Shown in pieces: positions 25,621 through 35,354 of a DNA stretch of 64,000 nucleotides. Location: assembly GCA_963738445.1 (NCBI GenBank), contig CAVTWS010000023.1, positions 434,001 through 498,000 on the forward strand, given 5' to 3'. Made by a program: the position numbers and the translations under genes. How positions within the stretch are numbered: position 1 is the first letter of the stretch; each line of letters starts with the position of its first letter. The notes below the pieces were generated by a model. That model saw only the letters and a program-made list of their open reading frames with translations, was not told where the DNA came from and ran no database searches. Source of the DNA: CAVTWS01 sp963738445. GTDB taxonomy: Bacteria; Actinomycetota; Acidimicrobiia; Acidimicrobiales; SHLQ01.

Positions 25621-26203
25621 CCCAACACCGGCGCCGCAGACACCGGTCGACGAGTCGGTTCCGCTCCCGGTCAAGATCGTCGTGGCGGGCGGTTTTGCGG
25701 TGGGTAAGACCACCTTTGTCGGATCGATCTCCGAGATCGAACCGCTGACCACGGAGGCCGCCATGACCGCGGTCGCCCAGGACATCGACAACACCGGCGA
25801 CGCCACCAGCAAGAAGACCACGACCGTCGCCATGGACTTCGGGCGGGTCACGTTGGGATCTGACCTCATCCTCTACCTGTTCGGCACCCCCGGTCAGGAC
25901 CGCTTCCGGTTCCTCTGGGACGATCTGGTCCGCGGCGCCATCGGCGCGGTGGTGCTCGTCGACACTGGTCGACTCGAGGACTGCTTCCCCGCCGTCGACT
26001 ACTTCGAGCGGTCCGACGTGCCCTTCGTCGTCGGTGTCAACGCCTTCAACGGCACGATCGGTCACGATCTCGATGAGATCCGCGAGGCCCTGGCCGTGCG
26101 AGCCGACGTTCCGATGTTCGTCACCGACGCCCGATCCCGCGAGGCGACCAAGGTGGCGCTGCTGGAGCTCGTCCGTCACGCCATGATGCGCGCCACGTTC
26201 TAG
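25601..26203 (+). CDS. cvnD: Conservon small GTPase CvnD
   Basis: A 200-residue Ras-like bacterial GTPase, the output switch of the conservon. The P-loop is GGFAVGKTT (about 30–38). A Thr-rich switch I follows (KKTTTVAMDFG), then G3 FGTPGQDRF. The G4 position reads NAFNG in place of NKxD, a variation typical of this family that relaxes guanine contact. ATG 25601 overlaps the end of cvnC. In characterised conservons these proteins influence development and secondary metabolism; the role here is unknown. Confidence 0.93.
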   Translation: MAFKRSDPTPAPQTPVDESVPLPVKIVVAGGFAVGKTTFVGSISEIEPLTTEAAMTAVAQDIDNTGDATSKKTTTVAMDFGRVTLGSDLILYLFGTPGQDRFRFLWDDLVRGAIGAVVLVDTGRLEDCFPAVDYFERSDVPFVVGVNAFNGTIGHDLDEIREALAVRADVPMFVTDARSREATKVALLELVRHAMMRATF

Positions 26204-26254
26204 GCGGAGGCCCGTCGACGAGTCGCGACCTCGTGGGCCCGGTCGCCCCGCGTC

Positions 26255-26260
26255 TAGCGT
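26255..26260 (+). promoter_or_regulatory. -10 element TAGCGT of leaderless GT2 promoter
   Basis: TAGCGT, eight bases, then the GTG start of the glycosyltransferase gene. The TAGCGT-N8-GTG arrangement is the same as before psuK. Confidence 0.55.
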
Positions 26261-26268
26261 GCCCGGTC

Positions 26269-27165
26269 GTGCCGATCACCGAACTCACTGCGGTGGTGGT
26301 GCATCGGAACCGGACCGATGTCATCGCCGAGACCGTCCGGCGGCTGACGGACGATCCGGCGGTTGCGGACCTGGTGGTCGTCGACAACCACAGCCGACCC
26401 GACGAGCGCCGAAAGCTCGACGACCTCATGCGGTCGGCGACGGCCCCGGTCACTCTCCTCGACAGTGGGCACAACGCAGGGTTCGGCCCCGGCGCCAACG
26501 TCGGCCTGCGCTGGTGGCTCGAGGCACGCGACACTCCGGTCGCCCTCGTCGTGCCCCACGATGCGGTGTTCGAGGTCGGGGCGGCGACGCAGCTGGCATC
26601 GGTTCTGGCCGAGCATCCGGAGGTCGGCCTGGTCAGCGCCGACGTCGGCGATCGGGCAACCCCGGTTGTCCACCCCTGGCTCGGTTCGCTACCGGCGCCC
26701 CAGCTCCTCGACCACGGCTTCGAGCGAGGCGACTACGCCCACGGCACGATGCTGGCCCTGCGTCGGACCTGTGTCGAGCAGATCGGCTGCTTCGACGAGC
26801 GATACTTCGCCTACTGCGAGGAGGCCGATCTCGGCCTTCGGGCGCAGCGGGCGGGATGGGCCGCCGGGGTCGATCGTGACACCCCGGTGCGCAATCCCGG
26901 AATGGGTTCGCCGGCCGCCCTGATCGACTACCTGCAGCTCCGCAACACCTTGCTCCTCGTCCGGGATCACTTCGGGGTCGGCCGAGCTGCGTTCCGTTAT
27001 GGCGTCGCGCTGCTCGAGCTGGTCGACGGAGCGCTGCGGCCGGGTCGGCGGACGCCGTTCTTCGCTCCGAAGGCCCGGCGAGCCGCGTTGATCGATGTGG
27101 CCCGAGGTCGATACGGGACACCGCCCGACTGGCTCTTCCACACCCGTGATCTCGACGGGCCGTGA
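26269..27165 (+). CDS. Glycosyltransferase family 2 protein
   Basis: A 298-residue inverting GT-A fold transferase, of the rhamnosyltransferase/GlfT-like branch. Visible blocks are the N-terminal strand LTAVVVHRNR, VVDNHSRPDERRKL, the conserved NAGFGPGANVGLRW (about 77–90), VVPHDAVFE in place of a DxD acceptor, DYAHGTMLALRRTCVE, and the GCFDERYFAYCEEADLGLRA motif with the catalytic base region. It is cytosolic and probably adds a deoxysugar or hexose to a lipid-linked glycan, consistent with the envelope genes that follow. Confidence 0.9.
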   Translation: MPITELTAVVVHRNRTDVIAETVRRLTDDPAVADLVVVDNHSRPDERRKLDDLMRSATAPVTLLDSGHNAGFGPGANVGLRWWLEARDTPVALVVPHDAVFEVGAATQLASVLAEHPEVGLVSADVGDRATPVVHPWLGSLPAPQLLDHGFERGDYAHGTMLALRRTCVEQIGCFDERYFAYCEEADLGLRAQRAGWAAGVDRDTPVRNPGMGSPAALIDYLQLRNTLLLVRDHFGVGRAAFRYGVALLELVDGALRPGRRTPFFAPKARRAALIDVARGRYGTPPDWLFHTRDLDGP

Positions 27166-27185
27166 GGCCGGCGCTCCTGCCGGCC
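27166..27185. terminator. Hairpin between GT2 and convergent gene
   Basis: GGCCGGC-GCTCCT-GCCGGCC is a perfect 7-bp stem starting directly after the glycosyltransferase stop, between two convergent genes. Confidence 0.55.
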
Positions 27186-27213
27186 ACCGTGCCCGATGCC
27201 GCCGCGGGGAGGG

Positions 27214-27471
27214 TCAGCCGCGGATGTCGCCCGCCTCGGTCCGGGCGATGTGGGGACGGATGCGGGCCAGGTACATCGTCGAGATGACGAGGCCGAGTGG
27301 CACCATCAAGACCCCGAACAAGATGCCGGCGATCCAGCCCGCCTGAGAACGCTCGGCCAACGACCACGCCCAGGCCGGCCGGCGGGCCGCGTCGAGCAGC
27401 GCCCAGCCCGACAGTCCCAACGGGATGCTGAACACGATGACGAGGAGGGCGGCGCCGATGTAGCTGCCCAC
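27214..27471 (-). CDS. Small two-helix membrane protein, DUF2516-like
   Basis: An 85-residue protein with two hydrophobic segments (IGAALLVIVFSIPLGLSGWALL and IAGILFGVLMVPLGLVIS), a connecting DAARRPAWAWSLAERSQAGW and a basic end YLARIRPHI. The R-P motif after the first helix and the VRP-like end resemble actinobacterial DUF2516 proteins of unknown function. GTG 27471 was chosen; it lies four bases after the stop of the upstream hydrolase gene. An upstream TTG (27525) would overlap that gene. Confidence 0.6.
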   Translation of the reverse strand: MGSYIGAALLVIVFSIPLGLSGWALLDAARRPAWAWSLAERSQAGWIAGILFGVLMVPLGLVISTMYLARIRPHIARTEAGDIRG

Positions 27472-27475
27472 GAGG

Positions 27476-28171
27476 TCAGCCGGGCTGAGCGCCGAGGAAG
27501 TCGAGTGCGGCGTCGATGAACGCAAACGACCGGGGCGTGGCGAAGTGGTCGACGCCCTTCAGGGTGACGAGTCGGGCATCGGGCAGCGCGGCCATGAGCG
27601 GATCGGCGGGACCGGCGAAGTCCTGATCGCCCAGGACGACGAGCACCGGCAGGGTCACGGCGGCGAGATCCTCGGGTGTCAGGGCGGCCGCGTGGCGGCT
27701 CATGCACGCCGAGAGGGCGAGCCGGTCGTTGCCGGGATCGCCGGCCAGATCCGAGAAGTGACGAGCCTCGACGTTCTCGATGTCCGGGCGGCCGGCGATG
27801 GCGTCGGCGATGGAGCGGCCCCGATCGCGGTCCGTGTCGAACAGGTTCGCGCCGACGCCCGACACGACGAGTCGCTCGAATCGGTCCGGATGCTTCGCGG
27901 CGATCTGGAGCAGGGTCCGCGACCCGAGGCTGAAGCCGACCGCGGACACGCGACCCGGCGGGAACCGGCGGAACAGATCGCCCTCGAGGTCGGCGTACGC
28001 CTCGGGGTCGTGCGGTTTGGGCGCCGTGCCGTGTCCCAGCAGATCCAGCGGATGGATGTCGCGTCCGGTGTCGGCCAGGATGTCGAGCCACCCCGTCTCG
28101 CCCCAGGTTCGCGCCGACGAGGTGGCGAAGCCATGGACCAGGACGATCGGGGACGGCGCCGCAGCGTTCAT
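27476..28171 (-). CDS. Alpha/beta hydrolase
   Basis: A 231-residue alpha/beta-fold hydrolase. The oxyanion segment is VLVHGFATSS near residue 11. The nucleophile elbow GFSLGSR has Ser at about 81, the acid lies in VLGDQDFAGPAD near 183, and the catalytic His is in KGVDHFATP near 209. The substrate is unknown; an esterase or lipase is likely. The ATG is preceded by TACGAT with a 7-base gap, indicating its own leaderless promoter, although it overlaps the end of the AftD-like gene by four bases. Confidence 0.87.
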   Translation of the reverse strand: MNAAAPSPIVLVHGFATSSARTWGETGWLDILADTGRDIHPLDLLGHGTAPKPHDPEAYADLEGDLFRRFPPGRVSAVGFSLGSRTLLQIAAKHPDRFERLVVSGVGANLFDTDRDRGRSIADAIAGRPDIENVEARHFSDLAGDPGNDRLALSACMSRHAAALTPEDLAAVTLPVLVVLGDQDFAGPADPLMAALPDARLVTLKGVDHFATPRSFAFIDAALDFLGAQPG

Positions 28172-31100
28172 GGTCGGGATCGTAGTGCGGCGCGGACGAC
28201 CTCGGCCCAGAGGCAACAGATGGCGGCGACACCGATGACGTGCACGCGCTCGAACTGCAGCGGCCACAAGAAGTCCGGCGGGTAGCGGTGGCGGACTTGT
28301 TGGATGACGTGAAACAGGCCGGTCAGGCCGAACAAGGCTGCGGCCGCGAACACGGGCACCGCGGTGTCGCGGCGTCGCCAGAGGGGCACGGACAGGGAGA
28401 GGCCGACGACGAGCGCCCACGCCGGTGCATCGGGCAGGTTGAGCAGTGCGAAGAGCATGATCACGACGACGGCGGCCAGGGCGACCGGCCGTCGCGGCAG
28501 CGAGACGGCCCGGTCGGTGGCGAGGGTGATCGGGGAGGCCAGGGGCGCCATCGAGCGCCGGCCCCGGAGCGCGAGGACCAGGCATCCGGCGAGGCCCAGC
28601 AGGCTCACCACCAGGGCCCGGCGCACGGTCTGTTGGGGCGCCCAACGCAATCCGATGTGCAGCATCCCCCGCTCGTCGACCGCGCCGGGGTCGATGTCGG
28701 CGGGGTCGAGGAGCCAACCGTTCGCGTAGCCCTCGACGAGCGTGGGTTCGCCGAGGTCCGAGCCGCCGTCGAGGTGCGCTTCCCATCCGGCGTTGTGGCT
28801 CTGGGCGAGCACCAGCCACGTCGGTTCGGTCGGCCGCGGCACCTCGATCACCATCTCGGTCCGACCGTTGTCGAGGACTGTGACATTGGTCCGACCGTTG
28901 TCTAGGACTGTGACATTGGCTCGCCCGGGGGCGGGCTCGGTGACATTGGCTCGCCCGGGGGCGGGCTCGGTGACATTGGCTCGCCCGGGGGCGGAGAGCA
29001 CGAGCTGATCGAGGTCGACGCCGGTGAGGCGTCCCTGAGCGGCCCGGATCAGGTGATCGCCCGAGGTCAAGGCGGCCGGAGTGCATCCCTCGATGGCGAG
29101 CGGGCGCCGAGCCAGAGCGTCCGCCGTACGGCCGGTGATGCGGATGGGCAGGGGGGTTCCGTCGATGGTCAGGAGATCCTCGCGACATCCGGTGTCGAGA
29201 TCGTCGGCGACGGGGGCGAAGGTGAAACCGTCGGCGACGACCTCGTGGATCGTGACGGGGAAGGCGCTCGGAAGCCCGGAATACCAGTCCGTGGTGGTGT
29301 GAGCCTCGATCTCGTCGATGACCACGCGCAACGAGCTGGCCGGCACGGCCGCGAAGGTGATGGTGGTCGTGGCGACATCGGGGCCGGCGGGGTCCGGAGT
29401 CGGCAGGTCGGTGGAGCCCACCTCCCCTCCGTCGACGAGGATCGTCAAGCGGCGCGGCACCGAGGCGGTGGCGCCGGTCGCGTACTCGACCCTCACCGAC
29501 GACACCAGGCTGGGAGCGGAGCGGACCGCCTCGACCGCGGTCCCGGGTCCGACGTTGAACCCGGACCGCCACGCGGTCGAAGGATCACCGTCGAAGGCGC
29601 TCGAGGCCACGCTGTGCAGGTCACCCTGCAGGGCGCTGGTCGATTGGGCGACAAGGGACGAGCCGTCGGAGGCGATCACCCGCCCGACGAGTTGATCCAC
29701 GACCGATTCGCCGGCACCCCCGCTCAGGCGGGCATCGCCGCCGACGCCGAGGGTGAGGTCGGCCGGCAGGGTCGCGCCCCGGACGATCGACAGCTCCGGG
29801 TCGGTGCGGACCGGCTCCCGGGCGTCGGCTCGCCACCGGGTCAGCACGATCGACAGCGGATGGTCGGCGAGGCGGGAACCGAACCGGTTGACGAGCTCGG
29901 TGGGGAGGTGGATGACCTCCTCGACTGTGATGCCGGCGAGGCCGAGCTCGGCCACTCCGACCGCGCTCACACCGAAGTAGGTCGGCCGGGGGGCGACGTT
30001 GGTGGCCGAGATCGTGATCTCGAGACGACCGAAGGTGCGGGGGTCGAAGCGGATGATCTGGCCGGTCCCGACGCGGGAGGTGTCGTCGAGCGCGACCGTC
30101 ACGGGGGCTGATCCGTCGAAACGGAGCTCGACCTCGGTGATGAACCGGTTCGCCCCGGGTCGCTGGCTCTGTAGGAGGGTGATCTCACCCGTGGTGACCG
30201 GCTCGAGCAGATCGACCCGCAGCCGTTCGCCCACCGGCTCACCGAACGCGCCCACGGACCAGGCGGTGGTCGGGTCGCCGTCGAGGGCGTGGACGGGGCG
30301 GTCCTCGGCGGTGTAGGTGACATGGCTGCCGTAGTCGCTCGCGGTCACGGCGACGACGCCACGATGCTCGGCGACCGTCCGCCAGGTATCAGGAATGTCG
30401 TCGACGGGACCGAAGACCGGCAACCGGTTGTCGGACAAGTCGAGATCGAGGGCCTCTGTGCCGGCCACCTCGGTGTAGCCCATGACCTCACGGATGCTGC
30501 CCCACCGCTGCGCCTGGCGGCGATGGGTGTCGGTCAGCACCAATTCGTAATCGCCGGCGATCGTCGTCTCGAAGAGGTCAGGGTCATCGAGGAGCGTGGG
30601 GCCGTACAACACGGTGCCGTCGAGGCCGACGACCTCGGCCGCGGTCGCGTCGACCAGCCCCTGCGGGTCGCCGTCGATCACCACGGGGTTGTCGGCGGTG
30701 ACCGTACGGACGAGCGTCAACGGGTCCTCGACCGGGAAGGACGCCAGGGCCGGCGGGTAGGGGAGGTCGGCGGGTGTGCCCAGGGTCATCTCGTCGACGA
30801 GCGGGCGCTGCGGTGGCGCGACGTTGGGTGGTTCATCGACACCGTAGGTCGTCGGTTGCGCCGAGACCCGGCGCACGGCGGAGCAGGTCCCAGGTGAGCT
30901 GAGGCCGCGGGGTTCGGTACCGCTCGTAGGCCAGATCGGCGCGGTACACGACGTCCCCGACCCCCATGAGGCGGCTGATCGGGGCCAGGACGTCCGGATC
31001 GAACGTGCCTTCCTGGAGGCCGCGGTCGAGCGCGTCGAGCAACGCGGCCGACGGCCCCGAACCGAAGGGCACCAGTTCTCGCGCCACCGACGGACGCTCG

Positions 31101-32576
31101 ATCATCCCGGGAAGGATCGGGTCGACCGTGTTGCCCCACCGATAGCTCGTGAAGTCGGTCCCCGGCAGCTCGAGGACCCGGGTGGCATCGCCGGCGGCGT
31201 CGAGATCGGCCGCGGCCTGCTGCCAGTAGTCCGGGAGCTCCTCGGGGAAGTGCAGGTTCGCCTCGACCATGTCGAGGGTCCAGACGGCCGGCAGGTTCGC
31301 CACCACCAACGCGGCCGCGGCGATCCCGATGGCGCGTCGCCACCGGGGGCGCCACTCGGCCGCGGCGTGGACTCCGGCGCCGAGGAACACGGCGGTGCCC
31401 AGCACGACCAGCGGCACGGCCCGGGGGGTGCTGCGAAGGGCCAACCCGGCGTCGGTGCGGGTGACGTCGCTGAAGATCCGTCCGAGAAGCGACGGATCGT
31501 CGAAGGGGTGGCCGGCGACGGACACCAGCCCGCCGGCGGCGATCAGCAACACGAAGAACGACCGGTGGCTCCAACGGACGACGGCGGCGATCAGGAGGGC
31601 GAGGGCCGGGAGCCCGAACGAGAGGCTCAGGAGCCACACCCGGTTCGTGTACTCGACGCTCGGCTGGATCCAGGGCCCGTACTCGTCGGTGCCGTAGAAG
31701 AACCAGTAGCCCAGCCCGCGTAGGACCTCGGGGGCGCTGGAAGCGTTGGCGATCACCTCGTAGGTCTCGGTGTATCGCGTGACGGGAAGCGAGAACCCGG
31801 CCTGGGCCACGAGGCCGGCGGCCCACCACAACGAGCACACGACCGTCGTGGCGCCGATCCGGGCGCCGACGGCAAGGGTCGTGCGTACGCCGTGACTCCT
31901 CGACACCGCGGCCTCGTGGACGAGGTACAGGATGGGGGCGAGGCCGACCAGGATCAACGAGGTCGCGTTGACGCTGCCGATCGTCGCCACGACGAGGCCG
32001 AACAGGGCCGGGTGGCGCCAGCCCCGCGATCTCAGGCTCCTGCTCGGTGAGGCCGATCAGCCACGGCAGGCCGGCGAAGGGGAGCAGCAGCACCGAGATC
32101 CGCGCCGAGTAGTGGAGGACGTACGGACTGCACATGTACGCCAGCGAGGCCACCAGCAGACCGCTGCCGCGCCAGCCGAGGGTGCGCAGCATGTAGCGCA
32201 CGCCGAGCGCCGCGAACAGGAGCACGGTGGCGAGCCAGAGGCGCTGCGCGACCCAATCGGGGATGCCGAGCCGGTCGAACACCCAGAACCAGGGCCCCAT
32301 GGGCCACAGGTAGCCGATGTTCTGATGGGTGACGGTGCCCATGCCCGTGTCGGGCTGCCACAGTGACGTGGCGCCGGCGAGCAGATCACCAGGATCGATG
32401 TACAGATACGACTTGGTGTCGGCCCCGACGTTGCCCGGGCTCGTGAACAGCAGCGGCACGTAGGCGATGAACGCCGGGACCAGGATCTCGGGACCCGAAC
32501 CGCCGGTGGCCCAACGGACGAGCCGGCGGCCGAGGAACGACGACTGCGATCGCCGCGCCCCCGCCGCCGCGGTCAC
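28168..32576 (-). CDS. aftD: AftD-like alpha-(1->3)-arabinofuranosyltransferase (DUF3367), two frameshifts
   Basis: A large GT-C membrane protein of about 1,469 residues. The N-terminal half has many membrane helices (PAFIAYVPLLFTSPGNVGADTKSYLY region, LWPMGPWFW, MCSPYVLHYSARISVL) typical of DUF3367. The middle is extracytoplasmic with two discoidin-like carbohydrate-binding stretches (ALDGDPTTAWSVG, AFDGDPSTAWRSG). The C-terminus returns to membrane helices. The frame breaks near 32039 (repaired LTEQSLRSRGWRHPALF) and between 30870 and 30890; each fits one inserted base. AftD adds branching arabinose to arabinogalactan and lipoarabinomannan in mycobacteria. Its product in this organism is inferred only by homology. 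The GTG start overlaps the GT4 stop by four bases. Confidence 0.87.
28179..28184 (-). promoter_or_regulatory. -10 element TACGAT of leaderless hydrolase promoter
   Basis: On the minus strand TACGAT is followed by seven bases and the ATG of the alpha/beta hydrolase, matching the leaderless pattern. It lies inside the 3' end of the AftD-like gene. Confidence 0.5.
28860..28994 (+). repeat. 30-base tandem repeat, two variants, in aftD
   Basis: Four and a half head-to-tail 30-base units. Two are of one type (containing GACCGTTGT and ending GTGACATTGG) and two and a half of another (CTCGCCCGGGGGCGGGCTCG, also ending GTGACATTGG). They encode decapeptides of the form GR(A/T)NVT plus four residues in an extracytoplasmic segment just before the C-terminal domain. 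Confidence 0.9.
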
Positions 32577-33727
32577 GTGCGCCGCCGGCGGCGCGACTGG
32601 TCAGCCAGGACGGCGAGGGTCTCCTGCGCCGTGCGGTCCCACGTGAATCGACCGGCGTGGGCGAGAGCACCGGCCCGCAGGTCGGCCAGGCGTGCCGGAT
32701 CGTTCAACAGCTGGACCAGGGTCGCCCCGATCTGGTCCTGCCGCTCGACGAGGACGCCGCTGACCCCGTCCTCGACGGAGTCCTCGTGCCCCGGGATGCG
32801 GGTGGCGACCGCAGGGGTGCCACAGGCGGCGGCCTCGGTCAGGGTCATGCCCCAACCCTCACTCATCGACGCGCTCGCCACGAGCCAGCTCCGCTGGTAC
32901 AGGTCGAGCAGCTCGGCATCGGAGACGCGGCCGACCAGGTGGATCCATCCGACGGCGTCGAGCTCGCCGATCAACGTCGCCAGGCGATCGTGCTCGACCC
33001 CGTCGCCCACGATGGTGAGCTCGAGACCCGGCACCTGCGTCCGGGCTTCGGCCACGGCTTCGATCAACGCATCGAAGTACTTCGAGGTCATGAGCCGCCC
33101 GACCGCCACGATCGACGGTCGAGGCGAACGTTCGCGGCCGGGCACGAACACGTCGTCGATCCCGGGAGGTACGACGGTGATGCGCGACGCCGAGAAGCCG
33201 GCTCGCTCCACGAGGTTGCGCTTCGACGACTCGGACAACGTGACGATCGGTGTCCGGCGGTACAGCGGGGGCGCGAGACGTCGCTCGACGAGCGCCCCCA
33301 CCCGGGCGGCGGTCGGCGGAAGGACCAGCGGCCACATGTGCTCGTGGAGGTGATGGAGGAACACGACCCGAGGGCCCCGCGCCCAGACCGGCGAGAAGAA
33401 CGGCACGCCGTTCCAGATCTCCACGAGCGCATCCCGTTCCCCGTGCCGCCCGATCGTCTCGGACACGGCGGCCCGAGGGAAGATCAGGTACCGGCCGGCC
33501 CGACGGATCACCCGGTACCCGTCACGGGTCGACTCGGTCGGGAACCCGGGGGCGTAGGAGGTGCGCATCGTCACGTCGATGCCGGCTTCGGCCCACAACT
33601 TCGCGATGTGGGCGATGTGCAGCTCCGAACCGCCCGCCTCGGGGTCGGCCAGGTCACGCCAGGCCAGGATGTGGATGCGGCCCAGTCCGGCCTCGGCCGC
33701 GAGGTCCTTCAGCTCGACGTCTCCCAT
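32573..33727 (-). CDS. Glycosyltransferase family 4 protein
   Basis: A 384-residue retaining GT-B glycosyltransferase. The N-terminal domain begins IHILAWRDLADPEAGGSELHIA with HLHEHMWP near residue 124. The linker has VVPPGIDDVFVPG, and the C-terminal nucleotide-sugar domain has VAVGRLMTSKYFDALI, IVGDGVEHDRL, SEGWGMTLTEAAACGTPAVAT with the donor-binding Glu, and GVLVE. It is cytosolic and likely mannosyl- or glucosyl-transferring. It overlaps aftD by four bases and lies directly after the FAD oxidoreductase gene, forming an envelope glycan operon. Confidence 0.9.
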   Translation of the reverse strand: MGDVELKDLAAEAGLGRIHILAWRDLADPEAGGSELHIAHIAKLWAEAGIDVTMRTSYAPGFPTESTRDGYRVIRRAGRYLIFPRAAVSETIGRHGERDALVEIWNGVPFFSPVWARGPRVVFLHHLHEHMWPLVLPPTAARVGALVERRLAPPLYRRTPIVTLSESSKRNLVERAGFSASRITVVPPGIDDVFVPGRERSPRPSIVAVGRLMTSKYFDALIEAVAEARTQVPGLELTIVGDGVEHDRLATLIGELDAVGWIHLVGRVSDAELLDLYQRSWLVASASMSEGWGMTLTEAAACGTPAVATRIPGHEDSVEDGVSGVLVERQDQIGATLVQLLNDPARLADLRAGALAHAGRFTWDRTAQETLAVLADQSRRRRRT

Positions 33728-33739
33728 CGTCGCGCCGGC

Positions 33740-35195
33740 TCAGGCGCTCGCCGACTCGGGACGGACTTCCTCGTGGTACTCCTCTTCCACGTTCACACTC
33801 CAGGTGTCGTGGTGAGCGCCCAGGATGTTCTCCACCGACAGCATTGCGGTGTACATCGAGTGGTCCTGATTGTTGTAGCGGTGCATGCCGTTGCGCCCCA
33901 CCGGGTACACGTTGGGCGTGTTGGCATCGATCCAGGCCCGCATGGTCTCGACGTGGTCCTTGTAGGTGGCGTCGTAGATCGGGTACGCCTTGGGCATCCG
34001 CACGACGTAGCCGGTCTCCACCTTGGAGGCGTCGAGCAGGCCGAGGATGGTCATCTCCTTGGACGCCAGCGCCACGAGGTCTTCGTCGGCCGAGGTCCAC
34101 AGCTCGTCGCCCTCGTTGACGAAGTACTCCAGGCCGAGGCAGGTGCGGCCTTCCTTGACCATGTACGGCGACCACGAACCGAAGTTCTGGACCCGTCCGA
34201 CCTTCACGTCGGGAGCGTGGATGTAGATCCAGTTGTCCGGGAAGCCGCTGGCCTCGGGCACCACCAGGGCCACGGTGAGGAAGTCGCGGAACCGGAGGCC
34301 GTCGGCGGCGGCGTGCACGTTGTCCGGAACGGGTGGGTCCATGGCCCGGATGAGATGGGGGAGGGGCATCGACGACACGACGTGGGTGCCTTCGTGGCGG
34401 ACCTCGGCGCCGTCGGTCCCGCGGGTGACCACCGCGACGGCCACTCCGTCGGCGTGCTCGACCCGCACCACCGGCTGCTCCATGTGGACGGTCGTGCCCT
34501 CCGCCTCGACGAGCTCCCGGCATCGCTCCCACATCATGCCGGGGCCGAACTTGGGGTACTCGAACTCCTCGATGAGCGACGTGATGTCCTTCTGGTTCCG
34601 CCGGGGCAGCAGGGAGTTCATCACCGCGTTGAACAGCGACAGGTTCTTGATCCGCTGGGCTGCCCAGTCGGCCTGGATCTCGTTGGCCGGGATGCCCCAG
34701 AGCTTCTCGGTGTAGGTCTTGAAGAACGTGCGGTACAGGCGCCAGCCGAACCGGGAGGCGGTCCAGCCCTCGAAGCTGGTCATGTCCTCGGGCTTGCGGA
34801 TCCGCACCCACAGCGTAGGACGCCACGCACCGCAGCGCCTCGATCAGGCCGAGGTTCCGCAGCGCGTTGAAGGCTCGCAACGGGTAGTCGTAGAAACGGC
34901 CCTTGTAGTAGATGCGGCTCATGCGAGGCCGCAGGAGGAAGTCCTCCGGCGACAGGATCTCGTGCCAGAGATCCTCGACCGGCTTGACCTTGGTGAAGAA
35001 ACGGTGGCCACCGATGTCGAAGCGCCAACCGTCTCGCTCAGCGGTCTGGCTGATGCCGCCGACCATGTCGGTGGCTTCGAGGACCGTCGAGGCGATGCCC
35101 TGTTTCGTGAGTTGGTACGCGGCCGTGAGACCGGCGGGACCGGCACCGATGATGAGGGGACGGACGGCGCCGTCTGGGCGGGAGTCTGAGGTCAT
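33740..35195 (-). CDS. FAD-dependent oxidoreductase, UDP-galactopyranose mutase-like, one frameshift
   Basis: A flavoprotein of about 484 residues. The N-terminal dinucleotide fold is LIIGAGPAGLTAAYQL, with VGGISQTAERDGWRFDIGGHRFF following as in the UDP-galactopyranose mutase/protoporphyrinogen oxidase-like group. The C-terminal part has YKDHVETMRAWI and the terminal FAD contact VYPVGRNGMHRYNNQDHSM. The frame breaks near 34814: the first frame reads RCVASYAVGAD, the next resumes WVRIRKPEDMTSF. Removing one base gives SYLWVRIRKPEDM, the expected join. It probably forms or modifies a furanose or polyprenyl-linked sugar for the neighbouring transferases; the substrate is unproven. Confidence 0.85.
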
Positions 35196-35341
35196 TGAGC
35201 ATCGATCGCGAGCAGGGTCGGGCAGCAGGCCCGAAGGGACGGCCGACAGCATACGAGACGAGCCGTGGCGCGAGTCATACCGTGGGATCGCCCCGCCTCG
35301 CCGGGGCCGGTCCAGACGGTCGGGTCGGCCGGCCGAACCAG

Positions 35342-35347
35342 TAACGT
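35342..35347 (+). promoter_or_regulatory. -10 element TAACGT of leaderless GT39 promoter
   Basis: TAACGT is followed by seven bases and GTG 35355. The upstream in-frame GTG at 35346 overlaps the hexamer itself, which argues for 35355 as the start. Confidence 0.55.
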
Positions 35348-35354
35348 GCCCGGC

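Noticed and set aside
28860..28994. Repeat block considered as a CRISPR array
   Set aside because: Units are contiguous with no unique spacers, stay in frame inside a coding sequence, and no cas genes are present.
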